From the NCBI GenBank assembly GCA_025084515.1, contig JAJAGP010002251.1, positions 1 to 64,000 on the forward strand: a stretch of 64,000 nucleotides of DNA, given 5' to 3'. The notes beneath the pieces were generated by a model. It did no database searches and was not told where the DNA came from. It worked only from the letters and a program-made list of their open reading frames with translations. A program made the position numbers and the translations under genes. Below, one piece after another: positions 39,553 through 50,968 of the stretch. Every line of letters begins with the position of its first letter. Within the stretch, counting starts at the first letter, position 1. Origin of the DNA: Ancistrus triradiatus. Its lineage: Eukaryota; Chordata; Actinopteri; Siluriformes; Loricariidae.

Positions 39553-41335
39553 AATATTTGTTTGTTTGGTGATTTCTTTAAAGTAAAGAGAGAGATTTAC
39601 GAGTAAATATGGTGATCTTGAGCTGTAATTGTACTCATCCGTAGTTCATCTTAAAACTTCTTGTCTGCTGCTATTAGTTACTGATTGTAGATACTACCCA
39701 CTAACACGGGGATAAAGTACAGGTATTTATTTGATGGAACCTCCACAATATGCTCTTGATCATTCTTAATACACAAATCTTTTCATTTTACTCAGTCAGC
39801 AGACACATGGTACATGATGCCAGGAGTGATGATGTTACATGACACGATAATGCACTGACGCAAATGTTCAGCATTCCTCATTTTCACTAAACATTGAGTC
39901 ATCGCATTATAGACAAAAGTAACACTGTCACCCCTGGAATAACTAAACCGAACTAATACCACTGCAAACAGTGTCACCGTATCTGTTTTTTTTACCTAAC
40001 CAATGTAAATCCCAGGCTTTTTCTCAGAATGATGTTAGTAAGAGGTGAAGGCGTATCTTTAATGAGCAGGCACTAACATGCATTTTCAGGGATTGGCTCA
40101 TGTTCGGGTTTCACTTGACTGCATGAAAAGCTAGATGTAGATTCAATAGGGCTGTCAATGTTGTGATTTTTTTTTTAATGATTGTTAATCACAGTGTTGC
40201 GGCTTGACCCTGGGCTGTCTGAAGTGGTCCCTAATTCGTAAATAGAGCACTATAGGGTCAGAATTGGTAAGGGTGATAAACGATTTTGAAAGCTTTCTTA
40301 TACACTTTGCTCATTCCTGTGCAACATTGGATGCCTGAACATAACCATGCTAACATATTCGTCGCAAGGCACATCAGGTGACAGCTTATACATGCTGTTT
40401 CTTATAAAAGTACTTAATAAAATAAATATTTTGCTTTAAAAAGGTCTCATTGTGGTAATGCTATTTCTTTAACACTGCAACCCTCATCGGGAGAAGTGGA
40501 AGGAAACTAAGGAGACTAAAGTAAGGAGACTAAGAACTATTTCATTAGGATCAAATAAAAGCAAGCAAAAATAGTAATATTTTTGATTGTGATAAAATTC
40601 TTGACAGGATGCGTTGCGATTGCATGACGACCTGACCGCATTCAACACGTGGGCGATCGACCGCAGCTTGCAGTCTTACGGGGTGCAGTTCCTTGTGGTT
40701 AACATAGCCTTTCACTTTTCAGATGGGTTTGTTATGGGTATATCTGAGCTTTTGGCAGTCTCCAGCAAGCTGGTGCCCTAATGCTAGTGTAGGTCCCTGA
40801 AGCCTCAATGATCAACACACCTCCGTTAGCCGTGACCACAATTGGTTTTCATATTTAAAATGGGAAAGACATAGAGGTGTTGGCCTCCTTATGTAAAGTG
40901 AAATTAGATCTGGTAACACCTATGTCAGGTTTCACTTTCACAACTCTTTTTTTTTAGAGTCTTTGATAGATTTAACCGTAATGAATATAACCCCTGTTCT
41001 GGTATGTTAAATTATTTGTCCTCCTTTGTGTGTTCACAAAGTTCATTTACCATGCAAATCATGACAGGTTTGGATAGTTCCATGCAAAAATCAAACCGTA
41101 ACAATGAAATTGTGAGAACAGGAAAACTTGTACATTAACACAGTGAAGTGTCAACTGGAGAAGCTTCATTTGTTATACCTGCTTAGATAGCTAGATTGAT
41201 GAATAGACAGACACACAGATAGATAAAAGTATTTATTCCTAAAAAGGTACATTTCTTTGATGTAGCATTAATATACACAAAAGCCAAGCACAGGGTGCAG
41301 AGGGAACCAACCCTAGACCGGATTTCAATCCATTG
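39553..41335 (+). other. DENND2C intron 1 (inferred), no clear element
   Basis: No confident repeat. Near 40610-40700 a short frame reads HDDLTAFNTWAIDRSLQ, vaguely like a reverse-transcriptase fragment, but too short to claim. Confidence 0.35.
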
Positions 41336-41550
41336 CAGAGCCACTTTCGATACACCATTTGACCAAACGCATGTCTTTGGAGCATGGAAGGAAACCTCAA
41401 AACCGCAGTACCTGTAGGAACCTCACATACGCACAGGGAGAAAGTTCAAACTCCACACAGGTGAAGTTTATGCGGGGAACTGAACCAGAGATCTCTATAT
41501 CTGTGAGGTGAAAGCACTACCCACTATGCTACCATGCCAGGAGGACCTTT
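41336..41550 (-). repeat. Repeat family C fragment
   Basis: GCATGTCTTTGGAGCATGGA, AGGAAACC, GGGAGAAAGTTCAAACTCCA and a reverse tRNA-like end (GGGGAACTGAACCAGAGATC) match family C. Confidence 0.6.
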
Positions 41551-41896
41551 GATGTCTGCAAATTGGAGTGATAAAGAAATAAATGCTCACTAAAATAAAT
41601 CTCCAAAAACATGGCATGAAGAACGAGATACTGTTTAAAACGTTTTCCTAAACTCCACTAAATTCATTGTATTTGGGATTAATGTAACATGGCATCATTT
41701 TTGTTTCATTGTAACGTAGATTGATCTGATCGCTTACACTAAAGATCTGCTGACAGAAAGTGGGACTGAACAGGTGCTATAAGAGTTCAGTCTCTGGTCC
41801 TGATTGCTTTCTTCATTTGATAAGGGCAGACGTGTGCTTTTTGTTGGATGATTACACAGTCTTTGATCAGCAGATTTTTTAGATAGAGTCGATTCC

Positions 41897-42240
41897 AGTA
41901 CAGGTAGTACTCAATTTATGATCTGGATGCGTTCCGACATATCCGTTGTAAATTGAATTTGTTGTAAACCAAGGAGTTTAATATATACTGTATGTATCAT
42001 AGCACCATATACCTTAAACATCCTTAAAACATGACCTCAACCATGGCCTTTCCTCAATACATTTCCAAGTGCTTATCACTCACGCCATGTCACCCCCTAC
42101 ATCACACACTGGCCAGTTCCTCATCTAGCACAGTTTAAAACGTTTAAAACACTTGCATTACACCACAGTTGGGCAAAATGATGAACAAAAAGCTTAGTTT
42201 ATAATAAAGTACTGAATATATCAAGTACTTTAATGCATAA
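41897..42240. repeat. Dispersed repeat related to 12271-12400
   Basis: TACAGGTAGTACTCAATTTA followed by GCGTTCCGACATATCCGTTG parallels TACAGGTGCTCCCTGATTTA with GGGATATGTTCC at 12271. Both look like a decayed DNA transposon end. Confidence 0.5.
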
Positions 42241-43499
42241 TGAATTGAATGTGAGAAACAAACGATTATTATTGAGACCTCAGCTTTTCCACACTACATT
42301 TCCCAGCGGTCATCACTCCCGCCACATATCTTCCTACATCACGCACTGCTTGATGAGTTCCTCATTTAGCACGGGAGGGTGTGAGAGGGTTCTGCATCCC
42401 GCCTGTCGCATGCATGACCTCTTCACAGAGGAAGGACGGCTGTAGGCCAGTGAGTGGCCTCAGAATAATAAGTCCCAAACGCTACTTTTGCACCATACAG
42501 TTCTAGGAACTAAAACTCCCACCAGGGAGTTTCACAAGAACTAAATTTGTTCCAGGGCATTTTTTATTTGCACTCGCTGAAGTGACGTAAGCCATTTGAT
42601 TTTGGCTTAGACGTACTCCTTTTTTAGTACGCAGATCTGTTCATTTCACAGCTACCAGTGTAAATATTTAAAAATGGCATTTTCCATCAACAAGGCACTT
42701 GCGTCTGGACTGATCGCTATATACTTGCGTCACTGCATGTGGACCTATCAGCGTACTTTTACTTTCACGTCACTGCATACTTTCGTCACTCAGGGTTTTT
42801 GTGTTGAGAAAAGACCCTAGCAATTCCTCCTAAACTCTAGCTCTCATGGTGATGGGCTAGCTTATCAGACTGTACTGGCCACCAGACACATCATTATCAG
42901 TTCAAACAACACATTCATAATGCAGGAATGCCGTTTTGCGTTTCAAGTCGTCCGTGGTTCGGATTCCCATCGTCCTAGCCGTTTACTGCAAGTTCCCTCA
43001 TGTATAGCAAGCCAAAATTACTTAAAGCTCAGTCTTATTTAGGTCTATGTAGGATAATTAAGGGCTGTTTTAATGCCAGCGTCTCATTTTTGCTGGCATT
43101 GCAGCGTGTAGGTGTATGTCTATATCTGAGACTGAAAGCACAAGCAGTAATTCAGGAGCTGCAGTTGTGTTGTGGGTAAGCAGGTGGCTCAGACAACAAA
43201 GCGAGTGGCTTATCCCCGGTCTGAGTCTGCTTTTTGATGTTAACAACATCTCAGTTTCAGCCATATGATGCAGAAAAGGACTTGTGGTGAAAGCTCTCTT
43301 TTGGCCTAATTTGGTCACCTCCGTTTCTCAAGCCTCAACCCATCCTGAGTCTCGCAATGATGTGGTGACAGGCTGCGAGTGTAGTCGTACAGGACGTGGT
43401 CTACCTCTGCAATGTGCATCGTCTGCCATGTTGTGTTTTTGAGTAACAAATATCTCTTCGCAGTTAGAAAAACACAAGAAATGCACGCCAACCGTGACT

Positions 43500-44420
43500 G
43501 TTGCATTGACGTTTTGTGAGGTACTGTGGCCAGTGCAAATTCAAAATAGGAAGAGTTGTGACACTGAGTGACACGGCGTCTATTAGCATGTGGCGTCTGT
43601 GTCTTTAAACCTACCGGGCGACGGACTAAGCGAGCAGTTATTCAGAATGCCTCTGAGAAGCTACTATCTGGCGTGGTGTACATGTATCGTCTACGACAAT
43701 ATCTTAAGTGTTGTTTTAACAATGTGCAAGCTGAAATTATCGGGTATGTGTCACTACGAAAGCCCAGTCAAAAACACGCCTTCACTGCGTCACGTAGCCA
43801 TGTAGGATAGACTGCTGCGCATGCGCACTGAGTTCATGCAGCTTGCTAGCATCACAGATCAAGCTAGCGTTGTATCTAATGGCTAAGTTAAAAATGAGTG
43901 AACAAACTGCACCAGGAGACAAAATACAGAGACCACCAGCCTCACAGTCTAGGTTGTTAAATTTAATTGGCTCTTCTTCACTTGCAATGGGGGTGGTTTG
44001 AAGACAGCAGTGTGCAAACTGTCAGAAATCATTTGCCATTAAAGACAGCTCGACAACGAATTGATTTCACCATCTACGAACTAATCACCGTGCAAAATAT
44101 GAAGAGTACGACATCCTTTGTGAGTCAGCTGTCCGCGACAGGCTTAAACCAGCCACTGTAGCAGCACAAAAACATATTCAACAAATCTCAGCTGAAAAAG
44201 TGCCTTCTGTGCCTTCAAGAAAAGCAACAGATGGCAATTTGAGACACACATCACTTGAACATCTCCATACATTTTTCAGATTAACTTATCAATTGCCATT
44301 CTGGCTGTTCATGATCATTCAAGACTGGTTTATGAGGGTTTCTGTGTCTTCTAAACATATGAGAGGTAGACAGTGCAGTAGCTGGGTGGTACATGTAAAG
44401 TCATGTGAGCTGTAAATGTG
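43500..44420 (+). mobile_element. hAT-like transposase relic with BED zinc finger
   Basis: In overlapping frames from about 43880 the plus strand reads MAKLKMSEQTAPGDK, then CANCQKSFAIKDSSTTN near 44010 and HHLRTNHRAKYEE near 44070. The C-x2-C ... H-x4-H pattern is that of a BED zinc finger, found at the N-terminus of hAT transposases. One frameshift separates the two halves. No catalytic core is visible. Outer limits are approximate. A domesticated ZBED-type gene is unlikely because of the breaks. Confidence 0.55.
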
Positions 44421-44948
44421 AGCCAGGAACACCCAGTAGCAAGCAGAGTCTAGAACTTTGGCTGACGTAAGGGTGGTAGGGTTAATCATCACCACTCAAT
44501 CAATCCCTCTGGGACTCCGACACCCTTCAGACACCTGCTGAACACAGATCACAGGTGGCCCATTTAAAAACCAGACAAAGTCTGACTGCTAGGTCGGGTG
44601 GGGAGATTATGGGGTTGGAGGTATCTGCTGTCATCAGTATAAAGCTTTTGTTTTGCGTTATTTAAACCGTGAATTAGAAGTTATGGATTTTATTGTTCAC
44701 AGGTGACTGCTGATGATAACAGCTACACAGCAGGATAAATGACAGCGTTTGAAGATGCATTGTACCCATGGGTTCTTGCGTCAGCTTTTGAATATTAAGG
44801 AATATTATTGAAAGGTGTTTTTTTTAAGATATGAGGACTATTGCCTGAGCACAGATTTTGCCAACATATTGTACTCAATGAATTGACTTTTGGGGATCTA
44901 AAGAGCAGAAAGTAATGTCACCAAAATATTTCATCCAGGTAGGTAACA

Positions 44949-45940
44949 CTTATGGTGGTGCTTGAAAGTTTGTGAACTCTTTATAATTTTCTATATTTCT
45001 GCATAAATATGGCCTAAAACATCATCAGATTTTCACACAAGTCCTAAAAGGAGATAAAGATAACCCAGTTAAACAAATGAGACAAAAATATTAAACTTGG
45101 TCATTTATTTATTGAGGAAAATAATCCAATATTACATATTAGTAAATGGAAAAAGTATGTGAACCTCTAGGATTAGCAGTTCATTTGAAGGTGTAATTAG
45201 AGTCAGGTGTTTTCAATCAAGGGGATGACAATCAGGTATGAGTGGGCACCCTGTTTTATTTAGAGACCAGGGATCTATCAAAATCTGCTCTTCACAACAC
45301 ATGTTTGTGGAAGTGTATCATGGTACGAACAAAGGAGATTTCTGAGGACCTCAGAAGAAGAGTTGTTGATGCTCATCGGGTTGGAAAAGGGTACAAAACC
45401 ATCTCTAAAGAGTTTGGACTCCACCAATCCACAGTCAGACAGATTGTGTACAAATGGAGGAAATTCAAGACCATTGTTACCCTCCCCAGGAGTGGTCGAC
45501 CAACAAAGATCACTTCAAGAGCAAGGCGTGTAATAGTTGGCAAGGTCACAAAGGACCCCAGGGTAACTTCTAAGCAACTGGAGGCCTCTCTCACATTGGC
45601 TAATATTAATGTTCATGAGTCCACCATCAGAAGACCACTGAACAACAATGGTGTGCATGGCAGGGTTGCAAGGAGAAAGCCGCTGCTCTCCAAAAAGAAC
45701 ATTGTTACTTGTCTGCAGCTTGCTAAAGATCACGTGGACAATCCAGAAGGCTACTGGAAGAATGTTTTGTGGATGGATGAGACCAAAATAAAACTTTTTT
45801 GTTTAAAAGAAGTGTTATTTTTGGAGAAAGGAAAACACTGCATTCCAGCATAAGAACCTTATCTCATCTGTGAAACATGGTGGTGGTAGTATCATGGTCT
45901 GGGCCTGTTTTGCTGCATCTGGGCCAGGATGCTCCATTGT
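44949..45940 (+). mobile_element. Tc1-like transposon with truncated transposase
   Basis: A 5' terminal region (ATGGTGGTGCTTGAAAGTTT) is followed by an ATG at 45320 that opens a frame to 45853. The frame covers both helix-turn-helix domains (KGYKTISKEFGLHQSTVRQI, LPRSGRPTKI) and the first catalytic block WKNVLWMDETKI. Beyond that the frame shifts, but VKHGGGSIMVWACFAASGPG is still readable near 45870-45930. At about 45940 the element stops at a piece of repeat family B. The enzyme lacks the last catalytic acid and is inactive. Confidence 0.88.
45320..45853 (+). pseudogene. Tc1 transposase, truncated open frame
   Basis: The 178-codon frame MVRTKEISEDLRRRVVDAHR onward is about half a Tc1 transposase (usually around 340 residues). 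The N-terminal paired-like DNA-binding region is complete. The catalytic domain is cut after the first aspartate and ends in an unrelated tail. It is the longest transposase frame in the window. Confidence 0.85.
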
Positions 45941-45978
45941 AAAAAGCGCTATATGAATAAATCTGAATTGACTTGCCT
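45935..45978 (+). repeat. Repeat family B fragment at Tc1 breakpoint
   Basis: AAAAAGCGCTATATGAATAA with ATCTGAATTGACTTG matches the start of family B and sits at the truncation point of the Tc1 element. Confidence 0.6.
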
Positions 45979-45979
45979 C

Positions 45980-47400
45980 CAGTGCCAAACCATATCTTAT
46001 CTTGTATCCATGCTAGAGGCGGCCTAACAGGGTGACTAGAGCCTCCTTTCAGTCGTACAGTTTTCTTCAATGAATGTATCTTTTTGCTCTAATATTGTAC
46101 ATTCATACATAAGTCTTAGTCTATTCCACCAACTTCTTCTTGTGGAGTTTTTTGTCAGTGAGTGTATGTTAAACACAAAGTCACAAGATACAAAGTTGGA
46201 TCTGTTCAGTGGCTCTTAAAAAAAGTGTTTTAAAAACACAAGAACGATGCATAATCTGTTATGTATGGCTTTGATTTAGTTGTACTGAGTAGCATGGTTT
46301 GTTTGCACCAGAATGACAGTGTTTGGGCAATGGTCCTGGAGCCAAAATCCTGTGTACCAGAATACCTAAAAGCCATGAAACTGAAAAGGCCTAATGAATT
46401 CGAATACACCCAGACTGCATCAGACAACTTTCCAAAAAGGTTCTGGAATGCGCCTCCAAATCTGCAAAACCGTCATTATGTTCTTTCTGCTGATCCCTGC
46501 TTCCTTCATCTCAGGAAACACAGGGTGAATCTTCCTGCAAAGAGAGTCAGACCACACTTGCATGCACATGCACATGCACATGCGCACCCAAGTGGGTTGA
46601 TGTGATTCCAGTGCTTACGTTCAGTTGAGGTCGAGCAACACAAAAGCACCATATGTATCCACGTACGCTGGAATGTAGCACTTGGAATTATTATTATGCT
46701 CTAGATGCTTGCTGCGGAAGAATTCCAGCACGTGTTCCTGTATGAGGGCTTTGTGCAATGTGTCCAAAATACTTTGGTTGCGCGGGAGCGTTCGCGTTAT
46801 GGCTGCCAGGTCCATCCCAGAGCTCCAGCGGAGGCCTGAGAGACAGAATCCCTTGAAGAATTTCGAGTGGTCTTTATTCATGTTCAGCTCGTTACACAGA
46901 CACCGGCTTGCTAACGTTCCTGAAAGGCTGCATATTTCGTTTTTATTTTTCAGATCCAAGTGCCTAAGGGCTCTTAAATCCAGTGCTTGTGCTTTGACAA
47001 AAGCCTGCCTATTTTGTGATTATGAATGTACAAATACTTGGGATGCCTGTCCTTTTCGTGCTATGCTGAAAGGACCCTTTTCTGAGCGACTGAATTACAT
47101 TATCCCCGAGTGTGTTAATGTGTGATGGTATTTGGAGGGGGCCCAGCTGGAAAGGGAGGGGTAGATGAGGGAAACGGGTTGAGGGGGTGGGGGAACGGTT
47201 GCTGTGGGTGATGGGCTTCAGCAGATGACCTGCACAGTGCCTCCAGTTCCTGCTGTTGTCTTTCTTGCTTTTTGTTTTATTTTTGGCCACAATTCTGACC
47301 TTGACAGAGACGGTCCTTTGCAGCTTCCTCCCTTTATGCGTGTCCAGTCAGTGGTCACTGTAGCTTCAGCTATTGGTGATCAGCCAGTACCATTCAGGAT
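45980..47400. other. DENND2C intron 1 (inferred), unassigned sequence with overlapping frames
   Basis: Frames are open on both strands around 46621-47125. The minus-strand frame (about 46990 to 46621, with CLSGLRWSSGMDLAAITRTL) has a protein-like composition but matches no family I recognise. No splice context is convincing. Confidence 0.3.
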
Positions 47401-47780
47401 TCCTTAGGGTTGTGTATCGTTTGCATTTTGATCAATTCCGAATTCTGCTTTTCGATTCCGAGTTTCGGTGTGCCAGATGTTTAGTTATAAAAAATATCTT
47501 TAGTTAATATTTCAGCTGTGTGATTCATGAATAATAGCCTTTTCATTGCTAATGAGAAAGGACTGACTGTACATGATATGCTAGGAAGGTGCCAGAGTCT
47601 AAAACGCTTAACGTGAACGAAGCTCAGCTTGGCTTAATATACTAGAACAATGACATAGGAGCACCAGCGTTCGCTCAGTTACAATTGGTATAAGTATTCT
47701 CTGTTGTTGAATTGACAAACCTGTGGTCCAAAGGGAAAGGAATTATTTTTACCATAAGCTTTTTTCTTAACCTAATAACT
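47401..47780 (+). repeat. Dispersed repeat D, copy 1
   Basis: GGTTGTGTATCGTTTGCATT, the block CTGTGGTCCAAAGGGAAAGG and nearby words recur at 59840-60120. The family B copy at 47783 is inserted within or beside this copy. Related AGAATCAGAATCGATT words occur at 6088. Confidence 0.6.
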
Positions 47781-47782
47781 CA

Positions 47783-47945
47783 AGTCAAGTCAGATCTATT
47801 TATATAGCGCTTTTTACAAGGGAGCATTGTCTCAAAGCAGCTTCACAAGTTTAGATTATCTCCTAAAATCTACGTCCAATCCCAAATTGAGCAAGCCTAG
47901 GGCGACAGTGGCAAGGAAAAACTCCCTAAATGTTATGAGGATAAT
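47783..47945 (+). repeat. Dispersed repeat family B
   Basis: AAGTCAAGTCAGATCTATTT, TATAGCGCTTTTTACAAGGG, AGGAAAAACTCCCTAAATGT. It is the cleanest copy of the family start in the window. Confidence 0.75.
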
Positions 47946-48036
47946 AAGTAAAAAGCTTAACATTGCTTGATGTACTAAAGCAGTGAACTTTGTCGCAATG
48001 ACTACTGAGCATAAGTACTCTCTAATGGTTCAAAAA

Positions 48037-48190
48037 GGGGGATGGCTCGGTGTGTAACACCGCTGCCTCACAGCAAGAAGGTCCTGGATTCAATCCCAGG
48101 GTGGAGTGGCCTTGGTCCTTTCTGTATGGAGTCTGCATGTCCTTCTCGTGTCTCCTTGGATTTACACGGGGTAATTCGGTTCATGATGTT
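48037..48190 (+). mobile_element. tRNA-derived SINE, family C, head-end copy
   Basis: GGGATGGCTCGGTGTGTAAC (A-box like), GCTGCCTCACAGCAAGAAGG and GGATTCAATCCC (B box) are followed by TATGGAGTCTGCATGTCCTT and a truncated tail. A common fish SINE type. Confidence 0.7.
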
Positions 48191-48989
48191 AAATAAACCA
48201 AATAAACAAACAAACTTGTTCAAAGGGAAAGTAACAGTTATGTTTATTACTTATAATGGGGTTTAATTGGGAAGAAAGAAGCTTTCCTTTTCAATCACAG
48301 GCTTGTCATTTCAGCAGGGTAGACTACTTCTGACCAATAGAAACTGAGTGAAGTTTGGGTTTCCGATGTCATTGTTTTAGTACATTAAGCTTTGTTCACA
48401 TGAAGTGGTTTAGACTTTCCCAGCTAATGCAGCATTTGGGCTCACAAACTACAGTCGGACAAACATGGTACACTGCTGAAGCTCCGTATCATGCTGGCGC
48501 CGTAGGTGTTTTGCCATGTTGGAAGTGCAGCCTCCTTTACAACAGATCAACTTTTTCGTTTTCTCTCAAAGTGAAGGTTTCTCATTCATGACTCCACTGC
48601 ATACGAAGGTGATGGTGGCTGGCTGTCAATGGCAGTACACCTAATGGGTCCCGTGAAAACAAATTACTTTCTGCTAAACGCCTGGAAATGATGCGATCAG
48701 AGACAGAGGAGTGTAGTTTAGGTGATACCTGTGTCTGAATGGTGGACAACAAAACCGGGGAGCTGCTCGTGCCTGTCGTTGGATCAGATGTTCCTCTCCA
48801 CTGGTGGTCTGTCTGGGCCATCTGGAGCCTGTTCGCTGTGTGTGCATAGCTTCATGGAACCACAGCTCCCAACACCTCCTAACAGCTAGGTTAGAACATC
48901 CTAGATGGCGGGCAATTAGTTAAAATGACCATTCTGCTTCTCTCAGTCCAATGATGTGCCCACCCAGATGGCAAACTGCAAACTCCAAA

Positions 48990-49390
48990 CTCCCACCAAG
49001 GGACAAAACCTCTACTGTCCTGCTATATACAAGAAAAGTGGCAAGCTGAATGGAATACACAAGCCAATAACAAACTGCATGAGCTCTGCTCCAAGATAGG
49101 CAACAGACCAAACACATATCTGGACAATCAATGGGACCAAGTTACATACACTAGATGTTGTATTGGACATACCAGATTGACCAAGTCCTTTGTGGTTGCA
49201 GGGTGAAAGAATCTCCACAATGTGGAACCTGCCAAAGAACACAAGCACTATAAAATATTTACTCACCGAATGCCCTAGGTACCTACGGAAACCAAAACTC
49301 TCAATGTCAAAAACACACTACCTGAAATTATTCAAACCGAGACAAGGCAAGCAAAACTACTGAAAGTATAACTCTTACAAAACTAAGAGC
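48990..49390 (+). mobile_element. LINE ORF2 C-terminal fragment
   Basis: In one frame the plus strand reads WQAEWNTQANNKLHELC then WDQVTYTRCCIGHTRLTKSF. The TR-RIGHTRLT-S motif is typical of the segment after the reverse transcriptase in I/Jockey-type LINEs. The reverse transcriptase itself is not present. Confidence 0.65.
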
Positions 49391-49862
49391 CCATATTTAA
49401 GGACGTGACAGTAACATTACATTTCCTGCCACAAAATAGCTGATATGCTGAAGTGGCATTAAAATTCATCAACCAACCAACCAATGCTGTGAGCCCCCTC
49501 AAAGTCTGTTAACTGGGCAGAATGCCTTTGAGTGCATCGTAGAGGCATGTCCAGTAGTCAGTGATCTCTCACCAAGAGGTAAATTACCCAAAAGTAGCCT
49601 CAGAGAGCCTTTCTATAGACAGCGGGGGAAGCACATTTATGCCCTTTTGTGGCAAGACCCAGTGTCTAATCAGACCACAACATCTGGGTGCTTTGTTTTT
49701 TTCCACAGTGAGTGTATTTGAAGCATAAAATGTTAGTTGGAACTGATAATTGGAGTGGAAATTGTATTTTTTAACAGGAATCCCATTTTGAAGTATTGGT
49801 ATTCTTTAACTGTGGTCCTTATGTTGTCTTCTCTCTCAACATCTGCTTGTTCTGCTTTGTAG

Positions 49863-50968
49863 GAGGAAGTGTGAGGAAGTATGCAACAGGAAATGAGAAC
49901 TGTGACACTTGTAAATGAAACAGCCATGAACCACATTAACCTGTTGTAAGGGTGGAGCAGGGGGACCTTCATCCTGGATAGACTGACCAGACTTGCGAGT
50001 ACTTTATCCTGTCCAACAATGGCAGACAGACCCAGGAGCGTCCTGCAGTGATGTGTGTGCAGTGAAGGCCAGCGTGCTCTGTGGCCTGCTCGCCATGCTG
50101 GCCCTGGGAGTGGACTATGTCAAACCAAGAGGAGAAGGGGAAGGAGGAGGAAGAAGCGGAGCAAGACGCCTGCATGGCAGTCACCTGTTCCTCGGAGGCC
50201 TGTGGTAAGGGAGTCTGGTATCAGCATCAAGCAGAAGATCTCCCAATGGGAAGGGCTCAGCCATCAGGAAGACGGGCATGAAGAGAGGACCAAGACTCAG
50301 GGCACCACTGTTTCCCGAACTCTTTGTGTAGATGAGAGAAATGATGATAAAAGTGATGGATTGTGTAGACAACTGAATCTTTCTAAAGCTAAAAGTCTTG
50401 GTTTGGATTTCAGGGAAAATCAGGTTGGTTGTGGGCGCAAGTCTGACCCTGAGCAAAACCCAACACGTTTGAACAAAGCCATAACTTTGACCCCTGTGAC
50501 TTCACCTGCACCTGTCCGAGCCCAGCCTCCTCTCAACATCGTGAATGGTAAAAAACCCAACGGCAACAACTTAGAGCTCAGTGATCACATAGATACTGAT
50601 CTAGACGTCTCTGATGACTCGTTGCCCCCTGGCAACTTTTACACCTCTCGTGGTTTTTGGAGGAGACTAGAGGGCGATGACTGTCATTGGAAGAGGGAGA
50701 AGGATCCCTTACCAGGGTCCAAGAGTCTCATTACAGTGGACTCTGAGATGGCCCCCCAAAATGCTAAATGTCCACCACCTAAACCTCAACGCACATTTGA
50801 GTACAAAGGAGCCGACAGTCCATCTGCACGTTTGAGCCGTCTGGAGAATATGACTGGACGCCAGTCAAAACAGCTCAGGAAGTCTGATGCCATGCGTCCT
50901 CCCACTGGCCCACCTCCACCGTGCCCAGTTACTTCCACTAATGGCTTTTCCAGAAACAGAAGAAACAG
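49863..50968 (+). CDS. dennd2c: DENND2C first coding exon (start codon unresolved)
   Basis: The acceptor CTTTGTAG ends at 49862 and the donor GTAGGG starts at 50969. The coding frame is open from about 50055 and encodes SGISIKQKISQWEG near 50217, LPPGNFYTSRGFWRRLE near 50620 and PKPQRTFEYKG near 50780. These match conserved patches in the otherwise disordered DENND2C N-terminus. The frame has no ATG between the stop at 50049-50051 and the conserved motif. An ATG at 50019 is in frame but followed by that TGA; an ATG at 50117 (MSNQEEKGKEEEEAEQ) is in another frame. The start may be on an upstream exon or hidden by an indel. Confidence 0.88.

Noticed and set aside
40610..40700. Short frame HDDLTAFNTWAIDRSLQ resembling reverse transcriptase
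   Set aside because: Too short and without the YADD region or flanking homology.
46682..47125. 147-codon plus-strand frame
   Set aside because: It overlaps an opposite-strand frame, has no recognised domain and no splice or promoter context; reported only as unassigned sequence.
50055..50057. GTG at 50055 as the DENND2C start
   Set aside because: It is only the first non-ATG start codon after a stop; vertebrate genes normally start at ATG, so the start is left open.
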